Assembly (NCBI GenBank): GCA_016715075.1 | Contig: JADKBK010000007.1 | Location: forward strand, 124,001-188,000 | Direction: 5' to 3' | Length of the DNA stretch: 64,000 nt | Source of the DNA: Bacteroidales bacterium | GTDB lineage: Bacteria; Bacteroidota; Bacteroidia; Bacteroidales; VadinHA17 | In this document: positions 55,403 through 64,000 of the stretch, piece by piece | Numbering within the stretch: position 1 is the stretch's first letter | Layout: every line of letters starts with the position of its first letter | Translations under genes and position numbers: made by a program | The notes under the pieces: model-generated | What the model was told of the DNA's origin: nothing | The model's database searches: none | What the model saw: only the letters and a program-made list of their open reading frames with translations

Positions 55403-55843
55403 ATGCTTTCAAATTCATGCAGATATGGAATAAGGGCTGTAATCTATCTGGCCAGTCAGACTCCGGGAAATATCAAGACAGGGATTAAACAAATCAGCAG
55501 GGATCTTGATCTTCCCACTCCGTTTCTGGCAAAAATTCTTCAGCAGCTTGCGAAGCAGAAAATACTCAGCTCATCCAAGGGGCCGCATGGAGGATTTTCA
55601 TTGTTGAAAGATCCTCGTAATATTACTCTTCTTGATATAGTTAATACAATTGACGGTTATGACACTTTCACAAATTGTGTGATGCATAAAGGCACCTGTG
55701 ATGGTGTAAATAGCGAGAAGAAGATATGTCCCCTGCATGAAGATTATGAAAAAACCAGGTCAGAGCTGATCAGGCTTTTCAGCAATAAGACAGTATATGA
55801 GCTGGTAAAAAAAGCGGACAGTTCTGACTATATCACTATCTGA
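55403..55843 (+). CDS. Rrf2-family transcriptional regulator
   Basis: This is a 146-residue winged-helix protein (MLSNSCRYGIRAVIYLAS, DLDLPTPFLAKILQQLAKQKILSSSKGPHGGFSL). Cysteines in NCVMHKGTCDGVNSEKKICPLHE match the three-Cys cluster site of IscR-type members, suggesting an [Fe-S] cluster sensor. The start ATG 55403 follows the rpiB stop by two bases. Target genes are unknown. The tail overlaps the VanZ gene by eight bases, in opposite orientation. Confidence 0.88.
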   Translation: MLSNSCRYGIRAVIYLASQTPGNIKTGIKQISRDLDLPTPFLAKILQQLAKQKILSSSKGPHGGFSLLKDPRNITLLDIVNTIDGYDTFTNCVMHKGTCDGVNSEKKICPLHEDYEKTRSELIRLFSNKTVYELVKKADSSDYITI

Positions 55844-56213
55844 TCTTTTCTTTAAACAGGGGTTTAATAAGAAGCCACAGAAGGATGGAAACTACAATTC
55901 CTCCGGTATCGAAGATAGCGTCGATTAAATCACCCGTACGGGTTCTTGTCAGTGTAGTCTGTAAAATTTCCATCAGAATTCCATAAGAGAGAGGAATCAG
56001 AGCAAACAGGAAGAGGTTTACCGGATTCCTTAAATTTTTCCTGTGTTCAATTATAATTACCGACATCAGTAAAAAGTACATTCCGAAATGCACCAATTTA
56101 TCTAAATGGGGTACACTGACCAGTTGTACCTTCGCAAATCTCTCTGGATTTGAGAGGCTAAGATATAACAATATAAGAGCAACAAGTATTGAGAAAATAT
56201 TCTTCCTTATCAT
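55836..56213 (-). CDS. VanZ-family membrane protein
   Basis: This is a 125-residue protein with four predicted helices. The motif DKLVHFGMYFLLMSVII, with a charged His, and GILMEILQTTLTRTRTGDLIDAIFDTGGIVVSI are characteristic of VanZ-like proteins, which are linked to teicoplanin resistance in one case but otherwise of unknown role. Start ATG 56213 (a TTG at 56231 is upstream). It converges on the Rrf2 gene. Confidence 0.8.
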   Translation of the reverse strand: MIRKNIFSILVALILLYLSLSNPERFAKVQLVSVPHLDKLVHFGMYFLLMSVIIIEHRKNLRNPVNLFLFALIPLSYGILMEILQTTLTRTRTGDLIDAIFDTGGIVVSILLWLLIKPLFKEKIR

Positions 56214-56287
56214 TATATATGTTTGATGCAAAATTAGTTATTATTATGGTATTTTATTCATACATTTCAGAGTTGGTTTTTTAAAGT

Positions 56288-57424
56288 ATGGCAGGCATCT
56301 ATCTACATATTCCTTTATGTAAAAAGCTCTGTTTTTATTGTGATTTCTATCATATAATATCTACAGGCGATAATACTGCTTTTATAGATGCACTTCTAAA
56401 GGAAGCTGTACTGAGAAAGGATTATCTGGGTCAGGAGGCAGTATCAACGATATATTTTGGCGGAGGTACACCATCTGTCCTTTCAATTAAGGAACTTGGA
56501 GATATTCTTGCACAAATCAGGAGAAATTACCTGGTAGAAGAGAACTGTGAAACAAGTATAGAGTTGAATCCTGATGATGTTAATCCTGCATTCCTGGAAG
56601 GTTTGAAGGAGCTGAATTTTAACAGGATAAGTTTAGGAATACAATCATGGCGCGATACTGATCTCAAAATGCTCAACCGGAGGCATGATTCGGCCCAGGC
56701 AGAAAAGGCTTTAAAGGAGATTTTTTCTGCCGGATTTGAAAATGTATCAATCGATCTGATATATGGTATTCCGGGAATGAGTCAGACAGAGTGGTCTTCA
56801 ATTCTTGATTTTTCATTTTCTTTCGATATAAAACACCTCTCAGCCTATCATCTTACTTTTGAGACCGGGACGGTTTTCGGGAAAATGCTTGAAAAAGGTC
56901 TTATTGGTGAAGTTGATGAGGAGGAGAGTATTGCTCTTTTCAATATACTGATTGAAAAATCAGAAGCTGCCGGATTTATTCATTATGAGATCTCAAATTT
57001 TGGAAAGCCGGGTCATTTTTCACTTCATAATTCAAATTACTGGAAACAGGTTAACTATGTTGGACTTGGCCCTTCGGCACATTCCTTCAACGGTTATTCA
57101 CGCCAGTGGAATCTCAGGGATATGAAGGGTTATATTAAGGCAGTCAATTCCGGAAAACCATTTTATGAACATGAGAATCTTGATCTGAAAGCGAGGTTCA
57201 ATGAATATATAATGACTTCTCTCAGAACAATGTGGGGTATTGATCTTGATTATATTGAGAACACATTCGAAAAGGAGGGCTATGATTATGTTGTTAATCT
57301 TGCCGGGAAATTCAAGGATTACGGGCTGATAAGACAGAATGAAAAAAACCTGGTCCTTACGAACCAGGGTAAAATTATTTCAGATAATATTATTTCCGAA
57401 TTTATGATCCCCGCTGAGGACTAA
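56288..57424 (+). CDS. hemW: radical SAM heme chaperone HemW
   Basis: HemW binds heme and inserts it into respiratory proteins; relatives act as anaerobic coproporphyrinogen oxidase (HemN). The radical SAM cysteines are C11, C15 and C18 in PLCKKLCFYCDF. The motifs YFGGGTPSVLS, ELNPDDVNP and ISLGIQSW match. The C-terminal HemN_C part is complete. At 378 residues this is the shorter HemW form rather than HemN (about 450), and it lacks the fourth upstream cysteine of HemN. A heme chaperone fits the aerobic oxidase set. Start ATG 56288. Confidence 0.92.
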   Translation: MAGIYLHIPLCKKLCFYCDFYHIISTGDNTAFIDALLKEAVLRKDYLGQEAVSTIYFGGGTPSVLSIKELGDILAQIRRNYLVEENCETSIELNPDDVNPAFLEGLKELNFNRISLGIQSWRDTDLKMLNRRHDSAQAEKALKEIFSAGFENVSIDLIYGIPGMSQTEWSSILDFSFSFDIKHLSAYHLTFETGTVFGKMLEKGLIGEVDEEESIALFNILIEKSEAAGFIHYEISNFGKPGHFSLHNSNYWKQVNYVGLGPSAHSFNGYSRQWNLRDMKGYIKAVNSGKPFYEHENLDLKARFNEYIMTSLRTMWGIDLDYIENTFEKEGYDYVVNLAGKFKDYGLIRQNEKNLVLTNQGKIISDNIISEFMIPAED

Positions 57425-58330
57425 TTATTTCTTCGAAAGTAAAAAGGTAGTCCGGCCAATGATATTACCCTCGAGATATAATTCAGCGCTGTAGGTTCCT
57501 ACTATAAAATCACCGCTATTGTCAAGGAAGATACACATATCGATATCCTGGTTCATATAATCCACTTCACGGCTTGAGGAGAAGATTATTTTGTTTTTCT
57601 TATATTCGAAAAGATTATCAGGGCTAGTGGCAATTACAAGAGAATCAGGTCTTATAACTCTCAGATAAACAACTTTCCGGCCTGGTTGGGCGATCGGATT
57701 TTCCCTGAGGATAAAACAAATTCTGAGTTTATCGAGGAGGCTTGTTCTGTTAGTCTCTTTTCTTTTCTTATTCAGGGGTACAGCTACAATATCCTTGGCC
57801 TGTATAACTGAAGCAACTTCCACTTTTGAGCTAAGTTCTTCTTTGGCCTTAGAGAGTTCATTATTTGTGCTCCTTACCTGTTTTATCTCCTGTCGGATCT
57901 CTGTATTTTCAGCGACAAGAACCTTATTCCTGGTGTTGAGGGAATCTATCTGAACAATGTAGCTCTTCATTATTTCCCTCATAGTTTTTATCTCTTTCTT
58001 GTATTGTCTTATCAGCCTGACATTTGATTCATTAATTTCAAGTATCTGGACAATCTTTTCCTTATCTCTCTGCAGGTTGGCATTAAGAGTATCATTATTT
58101 GTCTTTAAAGTATCAAAGGCAAAGGATATGCGTCTCAGCTCATTTGCAAGAGAGTCTTTTTCCTCGGTGAGTACATTTTCCATCTCATGCATATTGTGCC
58201 GCTGAACAAAGTACATTATAACGAGGAAAGCGAGTATTATTCCCAGAATAATAGTTGCAGCTAACATCTTAACAGGAGTCTCTTTGCCTGAACCCTGCCC
58301 GGCCGGATTGATACCATTGGTTGTTGTCAT
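57425..58330 (-). CDS. membrane-anchored coiled-coil protein of unknown function
   Basis: This is a 301-residue protein with one N-terminal helix (about 22-42, MLAATIILGIILAFLVIMYF), a long coiled coil (about 48-170, e.g. EEKDSLANELRRISFAFDTLKT), and a C-terminal beta-rich domain (about 195-301, RKVVYLRVIRPDSLVIATSP and GTYSAELYLEGNIIG). The layout resembles proteins spanning from inner membrane into the periplasm. No enzyme motif was found. It is convergent with hemW and divergent from the PurF-like gene. A function in envelope organisation is conjecture. Confidence 0.75.
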   Translation of the reverse strand: MTTTNGINPAGQGSGKETPVKMLAATIILGIILAFLVIMYFVQRHNMHEMENVLTEEKDSLANELRRISFAFDTLKTNNDTLNANLQRDKEKIVQILEINESNVRLIRQYKKEIKTMREIMKSYIVQIDSLNTRNKVLVAENTEIRQEIKQVRSTNNELSKAKEELSSKVEVASVIQAKDIVAVPLNKKRKETNRTSLLDKLRICFILRENPIAQPGRKVVYLRVIRPDSLVIATSPDNLFEYKKNKIIFSSSREVDYMNQDIDMCIFLDNSGDFIVGTYSAELYLEGNIIGRTTFLLSKK

Positions 58331-58458
58331 TTACTCTTTTGTGTTTACCTGATTTCGGATTCAAAATTAATAATTTCCTCATAATTATTATAATATCCGA
58401 TTCAATGATTAAATTTACAATAGGAGGAGTGATTGTTAAATACTTAATATTTAAGAAC

Positions 58459-59863
58459 ATGAGTGGTTTTTTTTGGTGTTGTTTCAGAGACAGATTGTGT
58501 TGAAGATGTATTCTATGGAACAGATTATCATTCCCATCTTGGCACCAAGCGGGCCGGAATGGTTTTCAATGAGCCGGGTAAAGGATTCAGACGGTCTATA
58601 CACAGTCTTGAAAATGCATATTTCAGGAGCAAGTTCGAAGATGAGCTTGGAGGTTTTCAAGGGAATTCAGGACTTGGTGTCATAAGTGACACGGATCCTC
58701 AGCCTATTCTTTTTAATTCTCATCTGGGTCGATTTGCAATTGTAACCGTAAGCAGGATTGTCAATATATTTGATCTGGAGAAGAGCTTCCTTGCAGAGAA
58801 GAAGCATTTTACCGAGAATTTCGAAGGAAATATTAATCCCACAGAAGTTGTTGCCAATCTCATTTGCGAAAAAGACAGTTTTGTAGAGGGCATTGAGAAT
58901 GTCTTTGAAAATATAAAGGGTTCATGTTCGATACTTATCCTCACCGATGAAGGGATAATTGCAGCTAGGGATAGGCTGGGAAGAACGCCTGTTGTAATTG
59001 GTAAAAAAGATGGTGCCATGGCGGTAGCGTCTGAATCATGTTCATTCCCCAACACAGGTTTTGAACTCGATTATTTTATTGGTCCGGGTGAAATTATTCA
59101 TATCACTGCTTCGGGTTTTCACAGGCTGAAGGAACCCGGGCCGAAGATGCAGGTCTGTTCATTTCTCTGGGTTTATTATGGTTATCCTCCCTCATTCTAT
59201 GAGGGGATCAATGTGGATGTTTGCCGCAATAAATGCGGGGCTGCATTGGCAAAGCGGGATACTGTTGAAATCGATTTTGTCTGTGGTATTCCAGATTCAG
59301 GAATAGGTCATGCAATTGGTTATCAGAACGAAAAGAGAATACCATATAAAAGGGCCTATTCCAAATATACTCCTTCCTGGCCACGGAGTTTTATGCCCCA
59401 GAACCAGAATCAGCGTGATCTTGTGGCCAAAATGAAACTTATTCCCAACAAAGCTGTTATTAAAGGGAAGAGGATGGTTTTTCTTGATGATAGTATTGTA
59501 AGAGGAACTCAATTGAAAGATAATACAATAGATCTTAGAAAATCAGGTGCATCAGAGGTACACATGCGAATCGCATGCCCTCCTCTGTTGTTTGCCTGCG
59601 ATTTTCTGAATTTCTCAGAATCAAGGTCAATACTTGAACTGGCCGGACGAAAAGCTATCAAACAGCTCAATGGCGATGAAAAAGATATCAGGGAATATGC
59701 TGATCCCGATTCAGAGAAATACTCGGAAATGGTAGTTCAGATTGCAAAAAACCTTGATCTGGATTCGCTTATTTACCAGAGACTTGATGATCTTGTCGAT
59801 GCTATAGGGCTTCCAAAGGAAAAAGTGTGTACGCATTGCTGGGACGGTTCCAGCTATTATTAG
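58459..59863 (+). CDS. PurF-like amidophosphoribosyltransferase lacking the N-terminal Cys, frame slip at a T8 run
   Basis: The protein has an Ntn-hydrolase-like N-terminal half (about 1-240, TDYHSHLGTKRAGMVF, ARDRLGRTPVVIG) and a PRPP-binding half with FLDDSIVRGTQL near residue 345. The four iron-sulfur cysteines of PurF appear conserved, ending CTHC. The expected N-terminus is MSGFFGVVSE from ATG 58459, but a run of eight T (58467-58474) instead of seven shifts the frame. In the sequence as given, translation can only begin with GTG at 58463 (VVFFGVV). In either version position 2 is not Cys, so glutaminase activity is unlikely. The function may be a paralog of purine synthesis. Confidence 0.8.
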
Positions 59864-59961
59864 GCATCAGGTATTATGAATGGGTTAAAAGTAAGTGACA
59901 AACCTTGATACAATAGTAAGAACTGATTTTTAGAGAGTATAATTATCTAATTGATATTCAT

Positions 59962-60807
59962 ATGAAATATGTTGGTGCTCATGTAAGTGCTTCAGGAGGA
60001 GTTGAAAATGCACCCCTGAATGCAGAATCGATAGGAGCGAAAGCATTCGCCCTCTTTACAAAGAACCAGAGACAATGGTCATCAAACCCTCTTACAAAAG
60101 CGAGTATAAAACTGTTCAGGGAGAATTGCGAGAAATATGATTATAAGCCATTTCAAATTCTACCGCATGACAGTTATCTTATTAACCTGGGCCATCCGGA
60201 AGAGGGACCTCTTGAAAAGTCAAGGGCTGCCTTTCTCGATGAGATGCAAAGATGTGAACAGCTTGGCCTTGACAGGCTCAACTTTCATCCGGGAAGCCAT
60301 CTGAATGTTATAAGCATTGAAGATTGCCTGAAAAGAATTGCCGAATCGATTAATTTTGTTCTTGATAAAACAAAAGGAGTTACAGCGGTTATTGAGAACA
60401 CTGCCGGTCAGGGTACCAACCTGGGAAATGCCTTTGAACAGCTCAGGGTGATAATTGATAATGTTGAAGACAAATCCAGGGTTGGAGTATGCATTGATAC
60501 CTGTCATGCTTTTACCGCAGGATATGATGTAAAAACACCGGCTGGATTTAAGGATACCTTCGGAAAATTCAGTGATATAATCGGATTTGAATATCTGAAA
60601 GGGATGCATCTTAATGATTCCAAAAAAGAATTAGCTACCCGTGTCGACCGGCATGATAATATAGGGAAAGGGTTTTTAGGCGAGGAGGTCTTCAGGATGA
60701 TAATGAATGACAACAGGTTTGATAATATGCCTCTTATACTTGAAACACCCGACGAATCACTTTGGGAAGAAGAGATACGCAATCTGTATTTGTTAACCGG
60801 CAAATAA
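59962..60807 (+). CDS. nfo: endonuclease IV
   Basis: Nfo cleaves apurinic/apyrimidinic sites. It is a 281-residue TIM barrel with three zinc ions. Family signatures: YVGAHVSASGGV, NFHPGSHL, VIENTAGQGTNLG, VCIDTCHAFTAGYD, and the C-terminal LILETPDE. Start ATG 59962. Alone in its unit, followed by the opposite-strand patatin gene. Confidence 0.95.
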   Translation: MKYVGAHVSASGGVENAPLNAESIGAKAFALFTKNQRQWSSNPLTKASIKLFRENCEKYDYKPFQILPHDSYLINLGHPEEGPLEKSRAAFLDEMQRCEQLGLDRLNFHPGSHLNVISIEDCLKRIAESINFVLDKTKGVTAVIENTAGQGTNLGNAFEQLRVIIDNVEDKSRVGVCIDTCHAFTAGYDVKTPAGFKDTFGKFSDIIGFEYLKGMHLNDSKKELATRVDRHDNIGKGFLGEEVFRMIMNDNRFDNMPLILETPDESLWEEEIRNLYLLTGK

Positions 60808-60816
60808 TAATCCTGA

Positions 60817-61599
60817 TTACAGAGAAAGAATTGATTTCACAAAGGCAGCATCAAGCTTCTCCATAGTTGCATTATAGCCAAGCTCAAAGAGATCTTCTGC
60901 TTTTTCAGGATCGAGGATTTTAAAATTCCTCAGTTCAGGTGGAGAGATGAGTAGATTGAACTTTTTTGCCTTCTCATTTATCTCTTTTGACATACTCAGC
61001 ATAAATGTTCTTTCAGCAATATTTATAAGGCCGCTGCACTTTTCCATAAATCCAACTGGATTGACAAAAGAACCTATAAGGGTCCTGCACTTATTTTCAA
61101 TCGGCTTTACAGGCAGGTTATCCAGAACGCCTCCGTCGACATAATAGATATCATTTATCATAACAGGTTGAAACAGCACAGGTATGCTTGCAGAGGCAAT
61201 TACAGGATCAAGAAGATTCCCTGTTGAAAAATACTCAGCTTTGCCGTTATTAAGATCAGTTGCTGCAACATACAGGGGTATTTTTAGTTCTTCGAAGGTT
61301 TTGGCACGTAGTGTTGATTTTAAAATTTTTATTATTCCTCCGATCTGAAGCAATCCTTCCCGGGGCATTGCCGGCCTCATAAAGTCAAGCCTGCTGCCCG
61401 ATTTCATAAGATGGAGAATCTCCTTCGGGGTATATCCGTCAGAGTATAAAACACCGGCCAGGGCACCTGCACTGGTACCTGATAATATATCGGGGTAAAT
61501 GCCGCATTCATTCAAAGCCTGCATCAATCCAAGATGAGCAAATCCCCTTGCTCCTCCACCGCTTAGGACCAGGCCTATATTATATTGTTTTTCAGGCAT
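60817..61599 (-). CDS. patatin-like phospholipase
   Basis: This is a 260-residue lipid acyl hydrolase of the RssA/YchK group. The oxyanion hole GGGARGFAHLG, the nucleophile GTSAG (Ser43) and the catalytic Asp of YYVDGGVLDNL form the Ser-Asp dyad. Length is normal for bacterial cytoplasmic patatins. It may trim membrane lipids or act in regulation. It lies 20 bases downstream of mntH on the same strand and may be co-transcribed. Confidence 0.88.
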   Translation of the reverse strand: MPEKQYNIGLVLSGGGARGFAHLGLMQALNECGIYPDILSGTSAGALAGVLYSDGYTPKEILHLMKSGSRLDFMRPAMPREGLLQIGGIIKILKSTLRAKTFEELKIPLYVAATDLNNGKAEYFSTGNLLDPVIASASIPVLFQPVMINDIYYVDGGVLDNLPVKPIENKCRTLIGSFVNPVGFMEKCSGLINIAERTFMLSMSKEINEKAKKFNLLISPPELRNFKILDPEKAEDLFELGYNATMEKLDAAFVKSILSL

Positions 61600-61619
61600 T
61601 TAAAAATAAATATATTGTA

Positions 61620-62912
61620 TTATTGAACCAGGAAATCAAACAGTAATTTAGCATTAAAATAAGTTACAATCAAGGCGATTACCGATAATACTCCCACAAG
61701 AAAAGGGCTGTTGGCATATTTACCCATTACTTTTTTAGATGATGTCAGATAGATCTGGATTGCTACCGTAAAAGGTAGCTGAATGCTCAGAAAAACCTGT
61801 GAAAGTATAAGACCCTTGAAGGGATTTCCAATAAAGAAAATCAGGATCAGTGCTCCGCCCAGTGAAGCTATTATACCCATTCTTGAGTGGTTATCTTTGA
61901 TATCAAATGGTTCTTTGAACATTCCGGCAACTATTGAACCGCCTGCCATTCCCGAAGTTATAGAGGATGCTATCCCTGCAAAGAGAAGAGCAATGGCAAA
62001 AACTAAAGAAGCCTTTGTTCCCAGCAATGGGGTAAGAAGAGTCTCGGCTTGCTGAAGCTCATCAACTTCTATCCCGTTTTTAAAGAATGTCGCAGCAGCC
62101 AGTATTATCATTGCGCTGTTAATTGCCCATCCGATGACCATTGAAAACAGGGTATCGGCAAATTCAAATTTCAGCTGCTTTTTGATGACCTTCTCATCCT
62201 GAAGATTCCATTGCCGGCTTTGAATAACTTCTGAATGAAGAAAGAGGTTATGTGGCATTACCACTGCACCAAGAACGCTCATGAGCAACAGCATTGATCC
62301 TTCAGGGATAGATGGTTTCACCCAGGAGATGCCTGCCTCAAACCAGTCGACATCGACAAGGAATAATTCATAAAGAAATGATAAACCGATGACTGACACG
62401 AAACCGATGATCCACTTCTCAATTTTCTGGTATGAATTTGTAAAAAGCATAATAGCTACAAAAACGGTCACCAGTACCGCTCCTGCCTTTATCGGGATAT
62501 CAAAGAGCATGTTAAGGGCTATTGATCCCCCGAGAATCTCTGCCAGTGAAGTGGAAACGGAAGCAAGCACGGCAAAAGAGAGAATGGCTTTTGAGACTTT
62601 GGGATGAATATATATTGTAGCGGCTTCAGAAAGGCAAAGGCCGGTGGCAATACCCAGGTGAGCCACATTATGCTGAAGTACAATCAGCATTATGGTTGAG
62701 AGTGTCACAATCCACAAAAGAGTATAACCATAACCCGATCCTGTTGCAATGTTGGCAGCCCAGTTACCCGGGTCAATAAAACCGACTGTAACAAGCAGTC
62801 CGGGTCCAATATATTTGAAGATGTCAAGCGCCCCGTAAACAGGTTTGTGATCATCCTTTATCAGTTCCCTGAAAAATCCGAAAAAATTGAATATCTTCTT
62901 AATCTTCTGCAT
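61620..62912 (-). CDS. mntH: Nramp-family divalent metal transporter
   Basis: This is a 430-residue proton-coupled transporter with 11 helices. Helix 1 holds the metal-binding DPGN (Asp47-Asn50) in GFIDPGNWAAN; helix 6 holds MPHNLFLHS with the metal-binding Met and the proton-linked His. The Met in the MPHN motif favours Mn2+/Fe2+ over Mg2+. A Mn supply would match a Mn-type superoxide dismutase. Start ATG 62912. A small membrane protein runs divergently. Confidence 0.9.
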   Translation of the reverse strand: MQKIKKIFNFFGFFRELIKDDHKPVYGALDIFKYIGPGLLVTVGFIDPGNWAANIATGSGYGYTLLWIVTLSTIMLIVLQHNVAHLGIATGLCLSEAATIYIHPKVSKAILSFAVLASVSTSLAEILGGSIALNMLFDIPIKAGAVLVTVFVAIMLFTNSYQKIEKWIIGFVSVIGLSFLYELFLVDVDWFEAGISWVKPSIPEGSMLLLMSVLGAVVMPHNLFLHSEVIQSRQWNLQDEKVIKKQLKFEFADTLFSMVIGWAINSAMIILAAATFFKNGIEVDELQQAETLLTPLLGTKASLVFAIALLFAGIASSITSGMAGGSIVAGMFKEPFDIKDNHSRMGIIASLGGALILIFFIGNPFKGLILSQVFLSIQLPFTVAIQIYLTSSKKVMGKYANSPFLVGVLSVIALIVTYFNAKLLFDFLVQ

Positions 62913-63082
62913 TTTGAAAATTGGTCAATTTCTTAATATGTGTTTTTACAGCACAAAATTAGTACTAGCAAATATACTTAATGATTATGAGAATTATTAC
63001 CGTAATACCGACAGGAAAATATTATCTAATTGTTATACATTTGAAAAAGATTGCAATCTGTTCACAATTAATATTCAGGAGA

Positions 63083-63535
63083 ATGAATATAAAAAAATTT
63101 ACACCTTCTGTCGATAAGAGGGTACTGGTCCTCCTGGCAGGATTAATGTGGTGCGGAGTTGGAATCATGCTGATGAGGTATGCAATAATATGGCTATCCG
63201 GTCTTGAAAAAAGGGGAGCCATCGCATTTTATGCCTCAGGTTTTCTCGCCGCAATGGCTATTCATCATTTTGGATTTCTGAAAATTGCCGATAAAAACCT
63301 TAACAGGTTATTGCCTTTAAATGAAAAAAGATGCGTTTTTTCCTTTATGACCTGGAAGAGCTATTTAATTGTTCTGGTAATGGTTTCAATGGGAATTGCA
63401 TTGCGGCATTCATCGCTGCCCAAAAGCTATCTGTCCGTTCTTTATACTGGCATTGGCCTGGCGTTGTTTCTTTCAGGGATCAGATATCTCCGATTCTTTG
63501 TAATGCTGTTATTTAAAAACAGGTCTTCAGTCTAA
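63083..63535 (+). CDS. conserved small membrane protein, unknown function
   Basis: This is a 150-residue protein with four predicted helices (about 14-34, 44-62, 90-108 and 115-137). The start ATG 63083 has AGGAG seven bases before it, one of the few clear Shine-Dalgarno sequences here. Longer frames begin at 62981 or 62987 but would add a basic, uneven N-terminus. No known domain was recognised. Confidence 0.65.
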   Translation: MNIKKFTPSVDKRVLVLLAGLMWCGVGIMLMRYAIIWLSGLEKRGAIAFYASGFLAAMAIHHFGFLKIADKNLNRLLPLNEKRCVFSFMTWKSYLIVLVMVSMGIALRHSSLPKSYLSVLYTGIGLALFLSGIRYLRFFVMLLFKNRSSV

Positions 63536-63668
63536 ACATTTGTTTTCAGCCTGCTGTTATATCAGGGAATTGACCTGTTGAAAAGGAATATGATGATTTT
63601 TTACCTTTATGTGATTTTTCAATGCAGGTCGCTATACTTTGTTATTTAATGATTTAATTTTTTCTGAT

Positions 63669-64000
63669 ATGGCTTATACATTACAGCCCGGACAAAGGGC
63701 AGTAGAATTCAAACTTCCGTCGACAGATGGAAAGGAATACAGTTTATCTGATTTTAAGAAATACAGGTATCTGGTGATTTTCTTTACTTGTAATCACTGT
63801 CCTTATGTAATTGGTTCAGATGAGGTTACAAGGACTACAGCAGAAAAGTACAGCAGTTTGGGAGTGGGCTTTGCAGGAATAAATTCCAATAGTGAGAATA
63901 CCTATGCCGAAGACAGTTTTCCAAATATGGTAAGGAGAATGGAAAAGTACAGGTTTCCATGGGTCTACCTTTACGATAAGAGTCAGGACGTGGCAAGAGC
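63669..64000 (+). CDS. thioredoxin-fold redoxin (AhpC/TSA type), N-terminal part
   Basis: Runs off the window end; the first 110 residues are visible (MAYTLQPGQRAVEFKLPSTD). The active-site region reads FFTCNHCPYVIGSDEVT, a CxxC of the redoxin/thiol:disulfide type. GINSNSENTYAEDSFPNM matches family members that resemble peroxiredoxin-like proteins. Function otherwise unknown. Confidence 0.8.
   Translation, partial: MAYTLQPGQRAVEFKLPSTDGKEYSLSDFKKYRYLVIFFTCNHCPYVIGSDEVTRTTAEKYSSLGVGFAGINSNSENTYAEDSFPNMVRRMEKYRFPWVYLYDKSQDVAR

Noticed and set aside
57350..57385. Hairpin in hemW resembling a terminator (ACCTGGT...ACCAGGGT)
   Set aside because: It lies inside the coding sequence 40-70 bases before the stop and has no T run; treated as coincidental.

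Overview
The window reads as a chromosome segment from a member of the phylum Bacteroidota, probably a Bacteroidales/Marinilabiliales-type environmental bacterium. Several signs point this way. There are -7 promoter elements of the TAnnTTTG type. Good Shine-Dalgarno sequences are scarce. An alternative complex III (Act) sits next to a caa3-type oxidase. Lipoproteins with C-terminal-of-signal Cys, DUF4292, MoaD/MoaE without the rest of the pathway and paired TPR/DUF4292/M23 genes are arranged as in that phylum. No rRNA, tRNA, CRISPR array, transposase or prophage gene was seen. Coding is dense and almost entirely housekeeping or respiratory.

Layout. 0-6.7 kb: end of hemD, rnpA, a C-terminal processing protease, moaE/moaD, an 8-bp degenerate tandem repeat, polA, queD. 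6.8-10.6 kb: an acyl-CoA synthetase and a secreted beta-lactamase-fold hydrolase. 10.8-25.7 kb: an aerobic-respiration block. On the plus strand it holds a copper-binding lipoprotein, DoxX, Sco, caa3 oxidase subunits I, III, IV and II, and heme O synthase. On the minus strand it holds ActA-ActF, with a superoxide dismutase to the left. The two operons converge on a hairpin at 17.8 kb. Five genes of this block (sod, coxI, ctaB, actE, actB) each carry one single-base frameshift while the rest of each gene is intact. 26-37 kb: assorted single genes (lipoprotein, NAD-binding protein, lspA, ArsR regulator, polyprenyl synthase, MFS transporter, thioesterase, aldo/keto reductase, SMP-30, YwbE, phosphofructokinase, HAD phosphatase). 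Their intergenic regions contain perfect palindromes and a 7-bp tandem repeat.

37-47 kb: a long minus-strand run TPR - DUF4292 - EnvC-like - RsbW-like - ybeY - mnmG - ade - uvrC with overlapping starts. Two sites matching the ParB-binding parS consensus (TGTTCCACGTGGAACA, one exact, one 14/16) flank ade-uvrC, which suggests an origin-proximal location. 48-64 kb: cyclophilin, pheS, a Crp-family regulator, ruvB, a YwqK/MORN-repeat protein interrupted by a run of 28 A, nadA, rpiB, an Rrf2 regulator, VanZ-like, hemW, a coiled-coil membrane protein, a PurF-like protein, nfo, a patatin phospholipase, mntH, a small membrane protein and the start of a redoxin.

The genes together describe a bacterium with quinol:cytochrome c (Act) to caa3 electron transfer, copper delivery for the oxidase, heme O synthesis and oxidative defence. 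I did not find an unmistakable new system. The points most worth following are the frameshift cluster confined mostly to the aerobic block, the poly-A-interrupted repeat protein, the parS pair, and the PurF-like protein without the usual N-terminal cysteine.
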